Origin: an uncultured Prevotella sp.
GTDB lineage: Bacteria; Bacteroidota; Bacteroidia; Bacteroidales; Bacteroidaceae
NCBI GenBank assembly: GCA_900762125.1
Contig: CAAFFL010000051.1
Span: forward strand, 1 to 9,128
Length of the DNA: 9,128 nt
Direction of reading: 5' to 3'
Shown here: positions 1 through 6,469 of the stretch, in pieces
How positions within the stretch are numbered: position 1 is the stretch's first letter
Layout: every line of letters begins with the position of its first letter
Notes under the pieces: generated by a model
Told to the model about the DNA's origin: nothing
The model's input: only the letters and a program-made list of their open reading frames with translations
Database searches by the model: none
Translations under genes and position numbers: made by a program

Positions 1-36
1 AAGTTTAGTTAAATTTGTATAAGATTGAAAGAAAGC

Positions 37-67
37 TTTGCTGTTTACTAATAAATTTGTAACTTTG
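37..67 (+). promoter_or_regulatory. Bacteroidetes-type promoter of ilvC
   Basis: TTTG at 37-40 is followed after exactly 19 bases by TAACTTTG at 60-67. This fits the Bacteroidetes primary-sigma consensus of a −33 TTTG and a −7 TAnnTTTG, and it is the best two-box match in the window. Transcription would start near 74, giving a leader of about 95 nt. A second overlapping −7 match (TAAATTTG, 52-59) has no −33 box at the right distance. Another (TAAATTTG, 10-17) lies too close to the window edge to judge. The leader holds only a 5-bp hairpin with a GAAA loop at 105-118. I see no peptide-type attenuator and no riboswitch. Confidence 0.75.
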
Positions 68-169
68 TGCCCGCAAACAAGAATATAGGTATGCATGTTG
101 AAAGGTATAGAAATATACAGATTTGAACAGGAAAGAATATAGATTGTTTCATAATAAAAAAATTAAATT

Positions 170-1219
170 ATGGCAGAGATGAATTTCGGTGGCGTTATCG
201 AAAATGTAGTCACCAAGGAGGAATTCTCATTAGAGAAAGCACGTGAAGTATTGAAGAACGAGACCATCGCCGTCATCGGTTATGGTATTCAGGGTCCTGG
301 TCAGGCAGGTAACCTGCGTGACAATGGCTTCAACGTCATCGTCGGCCAGCGCAAGGGTCATTCTTATGACAAGGCTGTGGCTGATGGCTGGGTTCCCGGA
401 AAGACGCTGTTCTCCATCGAGGAGGCTGCTGAGAAGGGTACCATCCTGTGCATGCTGCTTTCTGATGCTGGCCAGATTGGTCAGTGGCCAACCATCAAGA
501 AATATCTGAAGCCGGGCAAGACACTGTACTATAGCCATGGTTTCGCTATCAACTGGCAGGACCGCACGGGTGTCGTTCCTCCCAAGGATGTGGATGTCAT
601 CATGGTGGCTCCTAAGGGCTCTGGTACGTCTCTGCGTACGATGTTCCTCGAAGGCCGTGGCCTGAACTGCTCATACGCTGTTTACCAGGACGCTTCTGGC
701 AAGGCTAAGGAGAAGACCATCGCTATGGGTATCGGTATTGGCTCGGGCTATCTGTTTGAGACAACGTTCCAGCGCGAGGCTACCTCTGACCTGACTGGTG
801 AGCGTGGTGCTCTGATGGGTGCTATCGAGGGTCTGCTCGAGGCTCAGTACAATGTGCTGCGTCAGCATGGACATACACCTTCTGAGGCTTTCAACGAGAC
901 CGTTGAGGAGCTCACACAGAGCCTTGGCCCGTTGTTTGGCGAGAAGGGTATGGACTGGATGTATGCTAACTGCTCTACAACAGCACAGCGTGGTGCTCTC
1001 GACTGGGCTCCCCGTTTCCGCGACGCCATTACCCCTGTGATGCAGTGGCTGTATGCCAGCGTGAAGAGCGGCGAAGAGGCTCAGGTCTCTATCGACAGCA
1101 ACTCGAAGCCCGACTATCGTGAGAAGCTGAATGCTGAGCTGAAGGCTATGCACGACATGGAGATGTGGCGCGCTGGTGAGACGGTTCGCAAGATGCGTCC
1201 GGAGAACCAGAACGACTAA
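170..1219 (+). CDS. ilvC: Ketol-acid reductoisomerase (class I, NADP+)
   Basis: This cytosolic enzyme converts acetolactate or acetohydroxybutyrate to the dihydroxy acid by Mg2+-dependent alkyl migration and NADPH reduction, the second common step of valine, leucine and isoleucine synthesis. The protein is 349 aa, the usual class I length. The N-terminal Rossmann domain (about 1-200) has the GYGIQGPG dinucleotide loop at 37-44. The following loop holds R61 and S65, which fits NADPH preference. S122-H123-G124 carries the conserved histidine. The knotted helical domain has the metal ligands D207 and E211 (in TSDLTGERG), E243 and E247, with the spacing known for the family, and a CSTTAQRG segment (268-275) that contacts substrate. 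The ATG at 170 follows an A-rich leader without a Shine-Dalgarno site; the ATG at 179 is a less likely alternative. With its own promoter and terminator the gene appears monocistronic here. Neighbouring ilv genes are not in the window. Confidence 0.98.
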   Translation: MAEMNFGGVIENVVTKEEFSLEKAREVLKNETIAVIGYGIQGPGQAGNLRDNGFNVIVGQRKGHSYDKAVADGWVPGKTLFSIEEAAEKGTILCMLLSDAGQIGQWPTIKKYLKPGKTLYYSHGFAINWQDRTGVVPPKDVDVIMVAPKGSGTSLRTMFLEGRGLNCSYAVYQDASGKAKEKTIAMGIGIGSGYLFETTFQREATSDLTGERGALMGAIEGLLEAQYNVLRQHGHTPSEAFNETVEELTQSLGPLFGEKGMDWMYANCSTTAQRGALDWAPRFRDAITPVMQWLYASVKSGEEAQVSIDSNSKPDYREKLNAELKAMHDMEMWRAGETVRKMRPENQND

Positions 1220-1246
1220 TCGATTCCGTTCAATCAATCAAATAAT

Positions 1247-1280
1247 AAAGGCGATGAGGCTACGGCTTCATCGCCTTTTT
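1247..1280. terminator. Bidirectional intrinsic terminator between ilvC and recQ
   Basis: An 11-bp stem (1250-1260 with 1265-1275, one G·T pair) closes on a TACG loop flanked by C and G, the very stable cUNCGg tetraloop. It is preceded by AAA and followed by TTTTT (1276-1280), giving a classical Rho-independent terminator 28 bp after the ilvC stop. Read on the minus strand the same stem is followed by TTTATTATT, so it can also end the recJ-recQ transcript about 80 bp past the recQ stop. Confidence 0.9.
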
Positions 1281-1342
1281 AGTGCTCAGGTAAGACCATG
1301 GCTTCACCGCCTTTTTAGTGATCAGGTAGGAGCCATGGCTTC
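1264..1342 (+). repeat. Degenerate tandem copies of the terminator's right half
   Basis: The segment starting GGCTTCATCGCC at 1264 recurs as GGCTTCACCGCC at 1300 (36 bp later), and its first six bases GGCTTC recur at 1337 (37 bp later). The joined sequences are also shared: CTTTTTAGTG then TCAGGTA follow both full copies. The second copy keeps the T-run (1311-1316) but not the left arm of the stem. The third ends in the palindrome AGCCATGGCT (1331-1340). This looks like local tandem duplication at the end of the ilvC transcript. It may be a decayed back-up terminator or simply slippage. Confidence 0.75.
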
Positions 1343-1358
1343 TTTACCTTACTTGTTG

Positions 1359-3278
1359 TTAGAGGTGGATATAGCCGTCGTCAAGATGTATCTGTTCCTC
1401 GTGCATCAGAGCGTGGAGCGCTTCATCGACGGCTTCACGAGGTAGGAGAATATCGTGGAGTTCGGAGATATGATGGTCTTTGCCATCACTGAGCAGAGAC
1501 ATGATTGCTTGGATGGCGTCATCCGCGAGCTGGTCAGTATGGCTCTTGCTAATGGTTAGCTCTCGTTCTGAATGAAGGCAGACATCGCAGGCGCCACAAT
1601 CATTTTTGTTCTCCTCACCGAAATACCGGAGTAGTTGACGGCTACGGCAGACACCGTCGTTCTGAGCATAGTTTATAATGGCCTCTACACGGCTGATATA
1701 TTGCTCTTTCCGGTCCTCGTAGACAGCCTTGGGTATAACGACGTCTTCCGCATCTTCACGGTCACGAGTATAGGTGATGTAAGGTGTCTTCCGCCGAGGG
1801 ATGAAGTTGAGGATGTGGCGTTGGCCGAGTGTCTTCAGCACTTGGTAGACCTCCTGTTCGCCGATGCCAGCTTCCATGGCGATGAGGCCTTCGTCAATGT
1901 AGCCATAGTCGGTGAAGAGCCCACCATAGTTACGCAGCAGCGCTGTCAGCACAGCCTCCTCATGGGGTGTGGTCTCGAAGAGTCGGTAGAGCTCATTGCG
2001 GCCAATGAGGAACATCACCCTGGCGCGGGCGTCAGGCACTTCCTCATAGGTAATATACCCTGCATTCTGCAGAATCTTCAAGGACGAATGCACAGATAGC
2101 GGGAAATACTTATAAATTTGACAGAACTTGTCAATCTCGAAGGTAAACGTATGCCCACTGCCACTGCCTACAGCCAGCTGGTAGTAGTAGGCCAGGTGCT
2201 CATAGACATCTTGGATATATTCTTTTGGTGGAAAGGTCGTGAGGATGCGCCGTTGCAGTTTCAGTTGCTCATTCCGGTTCCAAAGCAGTACGGCATACGC
2301 TCTCTGGCCATCGCGGCCTGCGCGGCCCGCCTCCTGAAAGTAGGCCTCGATGGAGTCGGGGCTGTCGAGGTGCACCACGATGCGCACATCCGCCTTGTCA
2401 ATGCCCATACCGAAGGCAGTGGTAGCCACCATGATGCGCTTCTCATCATTTTGCCATGCTTTCTGTCGTGCATCCTTGATGCTGGGTTCCAGTCCCGCAT
2501 GATAGAATGTGGCACTCAGACCATGACTTTCAAGCAGTTGCGCGGTCGTCTTGGACCGTTTCCTGCTTCGTACATAGACGATGGCGCTGCCCTGTATCAT
2601 CTTGAGAATATGGACCAGTTCGTTATCCTTATCGATAGCATAACGAACGACGTAGGTCAGATTCTTGCGCTCGAAACTCATCTGGAATACATTCTCGGCC
2701 TTGAAGTCTAGTCGTAGCTGGATGTCTTTGATGACGCGTGGGGTGGCAGTGGCTGTCAGGGCAAGGACAGGAGCCTCGGGCTTGATCTTTCGGATGTCGG
2801 CAATCTGCAGATACGATGGCCGGAAGTCGTAGCCCCATTGGCTGATGCAGTGGGCTTCGTCGACGGTGATGAAGCTCACGTGGATATGCCTGAGTTTGAC
2901 CTGAAAGATGTCGGTGCCCAGTCGTTCGGGTGAAACATAAAGGAGCTTCACTGCGCCAAATACGGCGTTCTCCAGCGTCTTGACAATCTCCGACCGCGAC
3001 ATTCCGCTAAAGATGGCAGCAGCCTTGATGCCTCGGTCACGAAGGTGCTGCACCTGGTCCTTCATCAGGGCGATGAGCGGCGTGATGACGATGCAAACGC
3101 CATCCATCGAGAGTGCCGGCACTTGGAACGTAATGCTCTTGCCACCACCTGTCGGCATCAGTCCGAGCGTGTCGCGCCCTGCACAGATGCTCTCGATGAT
3201 TTCCCACTGGATGCCACGGAAGTCGTCGTAGCCCCAGTATTGCTTGAGGATGTTTCGATATTGATCCTTTTCAAGCAT
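1359..3278 (-). CDS. recQ: RecQ-family ATP-dependent DNA helicase
   Basis: This is an SF2 3'-5' DNA helicase of 639 aa that unwinds duplex ends and forks for recombinational repair. The two-lobe motor spans about 1-345. It has the RecQ 'motif 0' FRGIQ (20-24), Walker A TGGGKS (43-48), DEAH (140-143) followed by the aromatic-rich QWGYDFRPSY loop, LTATATP (174-180) and motif VI QEAGRAGRDG (315-324). A zinc site is visible as C544, C561, C564 and C567. About 220 residues lie between motif VI and the first cysteine, against about 55 in E. coli RecQ. The extra segment (about 350-520) looks like two winged-helix-like units. After the zinc site there are only about 70 residues, another winged-helix-like piece, and no HRDC domain. 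The start ATG overlaps the recJ stop as TAATG, so the two are translationally coupled. RecQ family membership is certain; which RecQ subgroup is less so. Confidence 0.96.
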   Translation of the reverse strand: MLEKDQYRNILKQYWGYDDFRGIQWEIIESICAGRDTLGLMPTGGGKSITFQVPALSMDGVCIVITPLIALMKDQVQHLRDRGIKAAAIFSGMSRSEIVKTLENAVFGAVKLLYVSPERLGTDIFQVKLRHIHVSFITVDEAHCISQWGYDFRPSYLQIADIRKIKPEAPVLALTATATPRVIKDIQLRLDFKAENVFQMSFERKNLTYVVRYAIDKDNELVHILKMIQGSAIVYVRSRKRSKTTAQLLESHGLSATFYHAGLEPSIKDARQKAWQNDEKRIMVATTAFGMGIDKADVRIVVHLDSPDSIEAYFQEAGRAGRDGQRAYAVLLWNRNEQLKLQRRILTTFPPKEYIQDVYEHLAYYYQLAVGSGSGHTFTFEIDKFCQIYKYFPLSVHSSLKILQNAGYITYEEVPDARARVMFLIGRNELYRLFETTPHEEAVLTALLRNYGGLFTDYGYIDEGLIAMEAGIGEQEVYQVLKTLGQRHILNFIPRRKTPYITYTRDREDAEDVVIPKAVYEDRKEQYISRVEAIINYAQNDGVCRSRQLLRYFGEENKNDCGACDVCLHSERELTISKSHTDQLADDAIQAIMSLLSDGKDHHISELHDILLPREAVDEALHALMHEEQIHLDDGYIHL

Positions 3279-5002
3279 TATTCTTTCTCTGCTGGTCTGA
3301 TATCCTCAATCTGTAGTTGCACCTGACTGCGCTTGAAGACGTTATCTTCAATGGTATAGGCGATGTCGAAGGCGCGCTTCGATTTGATGTAACGTGCCGA
3401 GGCGCTCTGTCCGAAGGCGATGCCGTTGACGACGGAGCCGGACTTTGAGTCGACGAGTTCCAGTTTGATATGTTCTTGCGAGCGGCCAACAACCTTGCTG
3501 GTGCCATAGTCGTAGACATCGGTCGTACAGAATATGGGCTTATTGTTCCCCGGTCCGAAGGGCGCGAAACGTTTGAGGTCGTTATGGAGTCGCTTGGAGA
3601 TGTCCTTGAAGTCGATGACGGCATCGATGTTGAGGATGGCCTCGGTCTGCTCCGGCTGGATATGTTCCTCCACATAGTGCTGGAAACGCTTGCGGAACGT
3701 AGGCACGTCATCCCATCGGAGTGTCAGTCCGGCGGCATAGGTGTGGCCTCCGAAGTTGAGCAGCAGGTCGCGGCAGCTCTTGATGGCGGCATAGATATCG
3801 AAGCCCATCACCGAGCGTGCAGAGCCGGTTGCCATGTCGCCGTCGCGGGTGATGACCACTGTGGGGCGGAAGTAGATCTCCGTCAGACGGGAGGCGACGA
3901 TGCCGATGACGCCTTTCTTCCAATGCTCGTCGTAGAGGACGATGCTCGAGTGGTGTTTCTGCGACTCGATGCGTGAGACGATCTGGTTGGCCTCCTCGGT
4001 CATCTGCTTGTCGATGTCCTTGCGTTGCTCGTTGTATTCGTTGATGTGCTTCGCATCCCTCCGTGCCGTGCTGAAGTCTTTCTCCACCAGCAGGTCAACG
4101 CTCTTCTTGCCGTTCTCCATGCGTCCGCTGGCATTGATGCGAGGTCCAATCTTGAAGATGATATCGCTCATGGAGATCTCGCGGCCGCTGAGCCCACAGA
4201 TGTCGATGATGGCCTTCAGACCTACGCTGGGGTTCTGGTTGAGTTGTTTCAGTCCATGATAGGCGAGGATGCGGTTCTCGTCTACGACGGGCACGATGTC
4301 CGCCGCGATGCTGACGGCACAGAAGTCGAGTAGGGGGATGAGACGCGAGAAGGGGATACCGTTGTTCTTCGCAAAGGCCTGCATGAACTTGAATCCCACG
4401 CCACAACCACAGAGTTGCTTGAAAGGATAGGTGTCGTCCGTCCGCTTCGGATTGAGGATGGCCACAGCCGGTGGCATCACATCGTCGGGGACATGATGGT
4501 CACAGATGATGAAGTCTATGCCTTGGCTCTTGGCATAGGCAATCTCGTCAATGGCTTTGATGCCGCAGTCGAGAATAATAATGAGTTTTACTCCGGTCTC
4601 CTTGGCATAGTCCACACCCTTGCGGCTGACGCCATATCCCTCGTCATAGCGGTCGGGGATGTAATAGTCGATATTGGAGTAGAACTGCTGTAGAAATTTA
4701 TACACCAACGCCACCGCAGTGCATCCGTCGACATCGTAGTCTCCATACACCATGATACGCTCTTTGCGTCCCATGGCATCGTTGAGACGGTCTACGGCCA
4801 CGTCCATATCTTTCATCAGGAAGGGGTTGATCAGGTCGGCGAGCTGCGGACGAAAGAAACGTTTCGCGGCACTCTCCGTGGTGATGCCTCTCTTGATGAG
4901 AAGGGACGTGAGGACGGGGCTCATGTTGAGCTTCTCGCCCAATTCCTTGGCTTGTTGCTTTTCTTGTGGTGTAGGTGCGTCATACTTCCATTTGAAATGC
5001 AT
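3278..5002 (-). CDS. recJ: Single-stranded-DNA-specific 5'-3' exonuclease RecJ
   Basis: RecJ degrades single-stranded DNA 5' to 3'. In the RecF pathway it acts with RecQ helicase, and it also serves mismatch and base-excision repair. The protein is 574 aa, typical in length. The DHH phosphoesterase domain shows GDYDVDG (87-93; metal ligands D88, D90, D92), LDCG with D145, CDHH (167-170) and a later aspartate motif around D226. RINASGRM (288-295) follows. The DHHA1 domain has HWKKGVIGIVASRL (360-373) and the signature FGGHTYAAG (417-425). The C-terminal about 110 residues form the OB-fold that grips single-stranded DNA. The ATG at 5002 follows an A-rich leader about 18 nt long, set by the promoter box at 5027-5034. 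All catalytic motifs are intact. It is first in a two-gene operon with recQ, sharing the overlap TAATG. Confidence 0.97.
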   Translation of the reverse strand: MHFKWKYDAPTPQEKQQAKELGEKLNMSPVLTSLLIKRGITTESAAKRFFRPQLADLINPFLMKDMDVAVDRLNDAMGRKERIMVYGDYDVDGCTAVALVYKFLQQFYSNIDYYIPDRYDEGYGVSRKGVDYAKETGVKLIIILDCGIKAIDEIAYAKSQGIDFIICDHHVPDDVMPPAVAILNPKRTDDTYPFKQLCGCGVGFKFMQAFAKNNGIPFSRLIPLLDFCAVSIAADIVPVVDENRILAYHGLKQLNQNPSVGLKAIIDICGLSGREISMSDIIFKIGPRINASGRMENGKKSVDLLVEKDFSTARRDAKHINEYNEQRKDIDKQMTEEANQIVSRIESQKHHSSIVLYDEHWKKGVIGIVASRLTEIYFRPTVVITRDGDMATGSARSVMGFDIYAAIKSCRDLLLNFGGHTYAAGLTLRWDDVPTFRKRFQHYVEEHIQPEQTEAILNIDAVIDFKDISKRLHNDLKRFAPFGPGNNKPIFCTTDVYDYGTSKVVGRSQEHIKLELVDSKSGSVVNGIAFGQSASARYIKSKRAFDIAYTIEDNVFKRSQVQLQIEDIRPAEKE

Positions 5003-5026
5003 TTCAGATTGTTTTTATTTCTGCAC

Positions 5027-5034
5027 CAAAGTTA
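5027..5034 (-). promoter_or_regulatory. −7 promoter element of the recJ-recQ operon
   Basis: The minus strand reads TAACTTTG here, an exact TAnnTTTG match set in the context TTTGTAACTTTG that is also found at the ilvC promoter. Transcription would start near 5020, about 18 nt before the recJ ATG. No clear TTTG −33 box lies 19-21 bases upstream, so the −33 half is weak. Confidence 0.65.
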
Positions 5035-5092
5035 CAAAAATAAAACAAGAAATGTTAATCTATTACGTTAAAAGTACCAAAATATATCCTTT

Positions 5093-5204
5093 CCAAGCCC
5101 TCCCCAAGGGAGGGATGTATAAATGCAAAAGAGCCACTCTTTGGTTTGTTCCAAAGAATGGCTCTATTCTGTAATCCAACATCCCTCCCTTTGGGAGGGC
5201 TTGG
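5093..5204. repeat. 26-bp near-perfect inverted repeat around a terminator hairpin
   Basis: The arms at 5093-5118 and 5179-5204 match as inverted copies at 25 of 26 positions, and partial matching continues about 5 bp further out. Each arm is itself a palindrome: CCCTCCC and GGGAGGG around a 3-base centre (CAA on the left, TTT on the right). The 60 bp between the arms carry a near-symmetrically placed hairpin (5131-5164). The whole unit is 112 bp, begins 8 bp past the peptidase stop codon and contains no coding frame of interest. The layout resembles a REP/BIME pair or a small non-autonomous inverted-repeat element. I see no clear target-site duplication beyond a TT on each side. Confidence 0.85.
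5127..5164 (-). terminator. Intrinsic terminator of the pepP / C1B peptidase operon
   Basis: A 14-bp stem (5131-5144 with 5151-5164) closes on a 6-base loop. In the minus-strand RNA every position pairs, with one G·U; on the plus strand the same position is a C·A mismatch. Minus-strand transcription then meets TTTT at 5130-5127 and further T-rich sequence. This supports termination of the leftward peptidase transcript 48 bp past its stop codon. There is no T-run on the plus-strand side, so it is not bidirectional. Confidence 0.8.
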
Positions 5205-5211
5205 TTAGGCT

Positions 5212-6426
5212 TTACTTCTTAAGCTTCTTGAGGATGTCCTTTGGCACGGCATTCTTGTTGACGGTGAAGTCCATCGTGTTGGCGATGATGAAGTTCTTCG
5301 TCATATACCAGATGCCCTTGTAGTCGCCGGTCTCGCCCCAAGAGTTCTTCACCATGTAGTACTCCTTGCCATTCTGGTCCTTGGCGATACCGAAGATCTG
5401 CATGCCGTGGTCGTCGGTGAGCTCCCAGCTGTCGTAACGCTCCTGGCGCTGCTTCTGTGTGGGCTCCACCTCGGGAACGTTCACGCCGAGGGAGTCAACG
5501 ATGCTCTTCTTGCGAGCAGCGGGCAGTTTCAGCCAGCGGGCCATGTCGCTACCCTTCAGGCTCTCCATCTTCTTCGTATCGATCTGGTAGGCCAGACCAT
5601 TGCGTGTGAAGCCCGGCTCCGACACGTCACCGCCCCAGGCGATGGTGTAGCCGTTCATGATGGCGTTGTCGATGATCTTCTCCAGGTCCTCGATAGGCAC
5701 GTTCCACGACAGCGGGTTACGCCAGTTGTCCTGCACCTCTACAGCGAAGGCTGTCCAGAAAGGATGGTGTGTGTAGCTGGTGAAGCTGATGTAGTTGTTC
5801 CAGTCGAGACCGAGGCTGGCAGCGAAGGACTGCGGGGTGTAGGTCTTGCCCTGATAGGTGAACTGCTCGGGGCACTTGCCCAGGTAGGCGTCGAGGATAC
5901 CCTGCAGACCATTCTTCCATGCGGGTGAGATCTTGTCGGCCTTCGTCTTTGCAATACCTTCCACATAGGGGCTCATGACAGAGAAAAACTCATTGAAGTT
6001 GTTCAGCGAGTCACCATAGAGGCTGCCGGGGAAGGGCATGGCGTCCTCAGGGCAGATGCCGTAGTGCTGGATGGCATAGATGGGGTCGTAAGCGCTGCCG
6101 CCCTCTGCGAACTGGCAGTCACCGTGCAGGCGTACCACCTGGATGGCACGGTCCATATAGGTCTTGTTGGCAACGAAGCTCTCGCACAGGTCGTAGGTCT
6201 TGCCTGTTGCCTTGAGGATCTCGCTCTCGATGTAGCTCAGTGTGCTGTAGTCCCAGCACGTGCCGGAGCGGTTCTGGTCTTTGATACTCGTGATGGGGTT
6301 CTGCTTGACGACGGTGAAGACCGGTTTGTTGGGGTTCACACTGTCTTTCTTCTCGCCCTGTGTGTGGCGAGCGTTGGCGCCCAAGGCAAACACTGCTATG
6401 GCAGCCAAGAGAAATGCTTTCTTCAT
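5212..6426 (-). CDS. Secreted C1B-family cysteine peptidase (aminopeptidase C / bleomycin hydrolase type)
   Basis: This 404-aa papain-clan cysteine peptidase has all active-site residues: oxyanion Q51 and nucleophile C57 in QNRSGTCWDYSTL, H340 in TDDHGMQIFGIA, and N361 in VKNSWGE. The long segment between C57 and H340 and the overall order match peptidase family C1B, whose members trim N-terminal residues from peptides. Unlike cytosolic PepC it begins with a clear signal peptide: MKK, a hydrophobic stretch at about 4-16, and an A-x-A site ending at residue 19. The enzyme should therefore act in the periplasm or outside the cell. No lipobox cysteine is present. The tail is lysine-rich (KKLKK). 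In C1B enzymes the C-terminal arm lies in the active site and restricts it to exopeptidase action; whether this tail does so is inference. It lies 43 bp downstream of pepP with no promoter between them, so it is probably co-transcribed. Confidence 0.9.
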   Translation of the reverse strand: MKKAFLLAAIAVFALGANARHTQGEKKDSVNPNKPVFTVVKQNPITSIKDQNRSGTCWDYSTLSYIESEILKATGKTYDLCESFVANKTYMDRAIQVVRLHGDCQFAEGGSAYDPIYAIQHYGICPEDAMPFPGSLYGDSLNNFNEFFSVMSPYVEGIAKTKADKISPAWKNGLQGILDAYLGKCPEQFTYQGKTYTPQSFAASLGLDWNNYISFTSYTHHPFWTAFAVEVQDNWRNPLSWNVPIEDLEKIIDNAIMNGYTIAWGGDVSEPGFTRNGLAYQIDTKKMESLKGSDMARWLKLPAARKKSIVDSLGVNVPEVEPTQKQRQERYDSWELTDDHGMQIFGIAKDQNGKEYYMVKNSWGETGDYKGIWYMTKNFIIANTMDFTVNKNAVPKDILKKLKK

Positions 6427-6469
6427 AAAGATCTCTGTTATTCTTTTATTTTTGTTATTCTCTCATTTG

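Noticed and set aside
74..169. Leader-peptide attenuator or riboswitch upstream of ilvC
   Set aside because: No run of branched-chain codons, no alternative terminator hairpin and no T-run lie in the leader. Only a 5-bp hairpin is visible at 105-118.
671..1237. Minus-strand open frame of 188 codons opposite ilvC
   Set aside because: It is fully antisense to a well-conserved gene, has no domain, and its existence follows from the codon bias of ilvC.
1635..2711. Two plus-strand open frames opposite recQ (1635-2099 and 2118-2711)
   Set aside because: They are antisense shadows of recQ, with no promoter box or family resemblance.
5123..5323. Small plus-strand open frame across the inverted repeat
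   Set aside because: It runs through the terminator and into the antisense of the peptidase gene. It has no promoter and no recognisable protein features.
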